DNA from: Methanolobus vulcani
Lineage (GTDB): Archaea > Halobacteriota > Methanosarcinia > Methanosarcinales > Methanosarcinaceae
Direction: 5' to 3'
NCBI RefSeq assembly: GCF_006546655.1
Contig: NZ_VIAQ01000019.1
Span: 62,001-126,000 of the forward strand
Length of the DNA stretch: 64,000 nt
Shown: piece after piece, positions 63,014 to 64,000 of the stretch
Layout of the letters: each line of letters opens with the position of its first letter
How positions within the stretch are numbered: the stretch's first letter is position 1
Translations under genes and position numbers: made by a program
The notes under the pieces: generated by a model
Told to the model about the DNA's origin: nothing
What the model saw: the letters and a program-made list of their open reading frames with translations, nothing else
Database searches by the model: none

Positions 63014-64000
63014 GTACGCCCACCACCCTGTCAATCTGCTCTTTAGTGATCACCAACGGAGGAGCGATACGCAGTACTGTTTCGGAGGTGCAGTTCAGAA
63101 GAACACCATTCTTACGTCCATAATCCACAAGGTCAGCGCACTTGCGATCGAACTGGACACCGATCATAAGACCCTTACCACGAACTTCAACAAATCCATC
63201 GGCGGAAATCTTACTTAGTTCACTGCGGAAGTACTCACCCATTTCCTTTGAGCGCTGGACGAGATTCTCTTCACGGATCACATCAATTGAAGCAAGTGCT
63301 GCAGCACATGCAAGTGGACCTCCTCCAAATGTTGCTGCGTGTTCACCCCGGTTGAAGGAGATACCTTCACGGGCAGCTATAGCACCCATTGGGAAACCGC
63401 CTCCTATAGCCTTGGCCATTGTCATGATATCAGGTTCAACACCAAAGTGTTCTTTGCAGAACCAGGCTCCTGTCCTTCCAAAACCAGTCTGGACCTCATC
63501 AAAGATAAGGAGAACTTCATTCTCATCACATATCTTGCGAACCTCTTTCAGATAGTCCTGTGAAGGAACATTTATGCCACCTTCTCCCTGTATTGGTTCA
63601 ACTATAACAGCCGCTGTGTTTGGTGTGATGGCATCGGCTATTGCCTGCGCATCATTGAAAGATACAAACTTTTCTTCCTGAACAAGAGGCTTGAATGGTG
63701 CACGGTACATATCCTTGTATGTAAGACTCAGCGCACCCATTGTACGTCCGTGGAAAGAGTGTTCCACTGCAATGAAATCTGTCTTTTTGGTTGTTGCCCT
63801 TGCAAGTTTCATTGCGGATTCCACTGCTTCTGTGCCTGAGTTACAGAAGAACACACGATCCATACCAGTCACATTGACAAGTTGCTCGGCAAGCTCTGCC
63901 TGTGGCTGCGTGTAGTATAGGTTGGAAACATGAATAAGTTTCTCAGCCTGCTCTTGTAGTGCTTCTGTAAGACGTGGGTGGCAATGGCCAATATTGTTCA
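63000..64000 (-). CDS. argD: acetylornithine aminotransferase, N-terminus beyond right edge
   Basis: Class III PLP aminotransferase of arginine synthesis, about 333 residues visible; the first part lies outside the window. The frame is open to the edge: [18 protein letters not shown] near the edge, then [49 protein letters not shown], and the PLP lysine in [18 protein letters not shown]. The stop at 63000 overlaps hisC. Related enzymes such as LysJ-type or ornithine aminotransferases are similar, so the substrate is inferred from the family and length. Confidence 0.88.
   Translation of the reverse strand, partial: NNIGHCHPRLTEALQEQAEKLIHVSNLYYTQPQAELAEQLVNVTGMDRVFFCNSGTEAVESAMKLARATTKKTDFIAVEHSFHGRTMGALSLTYKDMYRAPFKPLVQEEKFVSFNDAQAIADAITPNTAAVIVEPIQGEGGINVPSQDYLKEVRKICDENEVLLIFDEVQTGFGRTGAWFCKEHFGVEPDIMTMAKAIGGGFPMGAIAAREGISFNRGEHAATFGGGPLACAAALASIDVIREENLVQRSKEMGEYFRSELSKISADGFVEVRGKGLMIGVQFDRKCADLVDYGRKNGVLLNCTSETVLRIAPPLVITKEQIDRVVGVLEQA

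Noticed and set aside
1-64000. tRNA, rRNA or CRISPR arrays
   Set aside because: I looked through the intergenic stretches for cloverleaf-like or regularly spaced repeats and saw none; the AACATGA repeats at 52243-52300 are too short and irregular for CRISPR.

Overview
The window looks like the chromosome of a methanogenic archaeon of the order Methanosarcinales; a methylotrophic genus such as Methanolobus or Methanococcoides is my guess, and no rRNA is present to test it. The basis is archaeal-type information genes (ThrRS with an archaeal N-terminal domain, AlaRS with an N-terminal zinc ribbon, PCNA, primase large subunit PriL, TFS), methanogen cofactor genes (HacB and AksF for coenzyme B, CfbB for F430, MptD for tetrahydromethanopterin), an archaellum operon, AglB and archaeosortase A. 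Archaeal TATA boxes, GGTGA-type ribosome binding sites and TTG/GTG starts recur. Base composition is moderately A/T rich, and much richer in A/T inside the surface-glycan locus.

Layout. 1-10.6 kb: housekeeping genes, nearly all on the minus strand: a Pro/Ser-rich protein cut by the left edge, thiI, two acylphosphatase-fold genes, thrS, an AI-2E family transporter, a large PAPS-reductase/ferredoxin fusion and a gltA-sudB oxidoreductase pair. 10.7-36.2 kb: a surface-polysaccharide / N-glycan island. It opens with a minus-strand GT11-like gene and a decayed insertion sequence, then runs on the plus strand. manC-gmd at the left and fcl-GT2-aglB at the right look compositionally native and together would make GDP-fucose and transfer the finished glycan to protein. 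Between them lies a very A/T-rich block with a flippase, several glycosyltransferases, an asparagine-synthase-like/CapA module, a dTDP-3-amino-3,6-dideoxyhexose set (rfbA, rfbB, fdtA, fdtB) and three methyltransferase-like genes. 36.3-38.7 kb: coenzyme B operon hacB - unknown gene - aksF.

38.7-45.2 kb: archaellum motor/assembly operon in the order arlCDE-like, F, G, H, I, J on the minus strand, with no archaellin gene beside it. 45.3-49.2 kb: a THUMP-like methyltransferase and a three-gene signalling set (KaiC/GvpD-like ATPase, degenerate KaiC-like domain fused to a receiver, single-domain receiver). 49.3-54.1 kb: alaS, two unknown small genes, surE. 54.2-59.4 kb: a 49-residue protein, moaA, cfbB, and a replication/transcription group (Nudix, tfs, pcn, priL). 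59.4-61.9 kb: artA-asd-pssA-mptD. 61.9 kb to the edge: hisC and the 5'-truncated argD.

Read together, three cell-surface systems sit within about 50 kb: AglB N-glycosylation, the archaellum, and the archaeosortase / archaetidylserine-archaetidylethanolamine lipid pathway. The most promising leads are the unknown Cys-rich protein inside the coenzyme B operon, the KaiC-receiver trio beside the archaellum operon, the fdtB gene whose conserved N-terminus has no standard start codon, and the glycan island built as a cassette inserted within a GDP-fucose frame.
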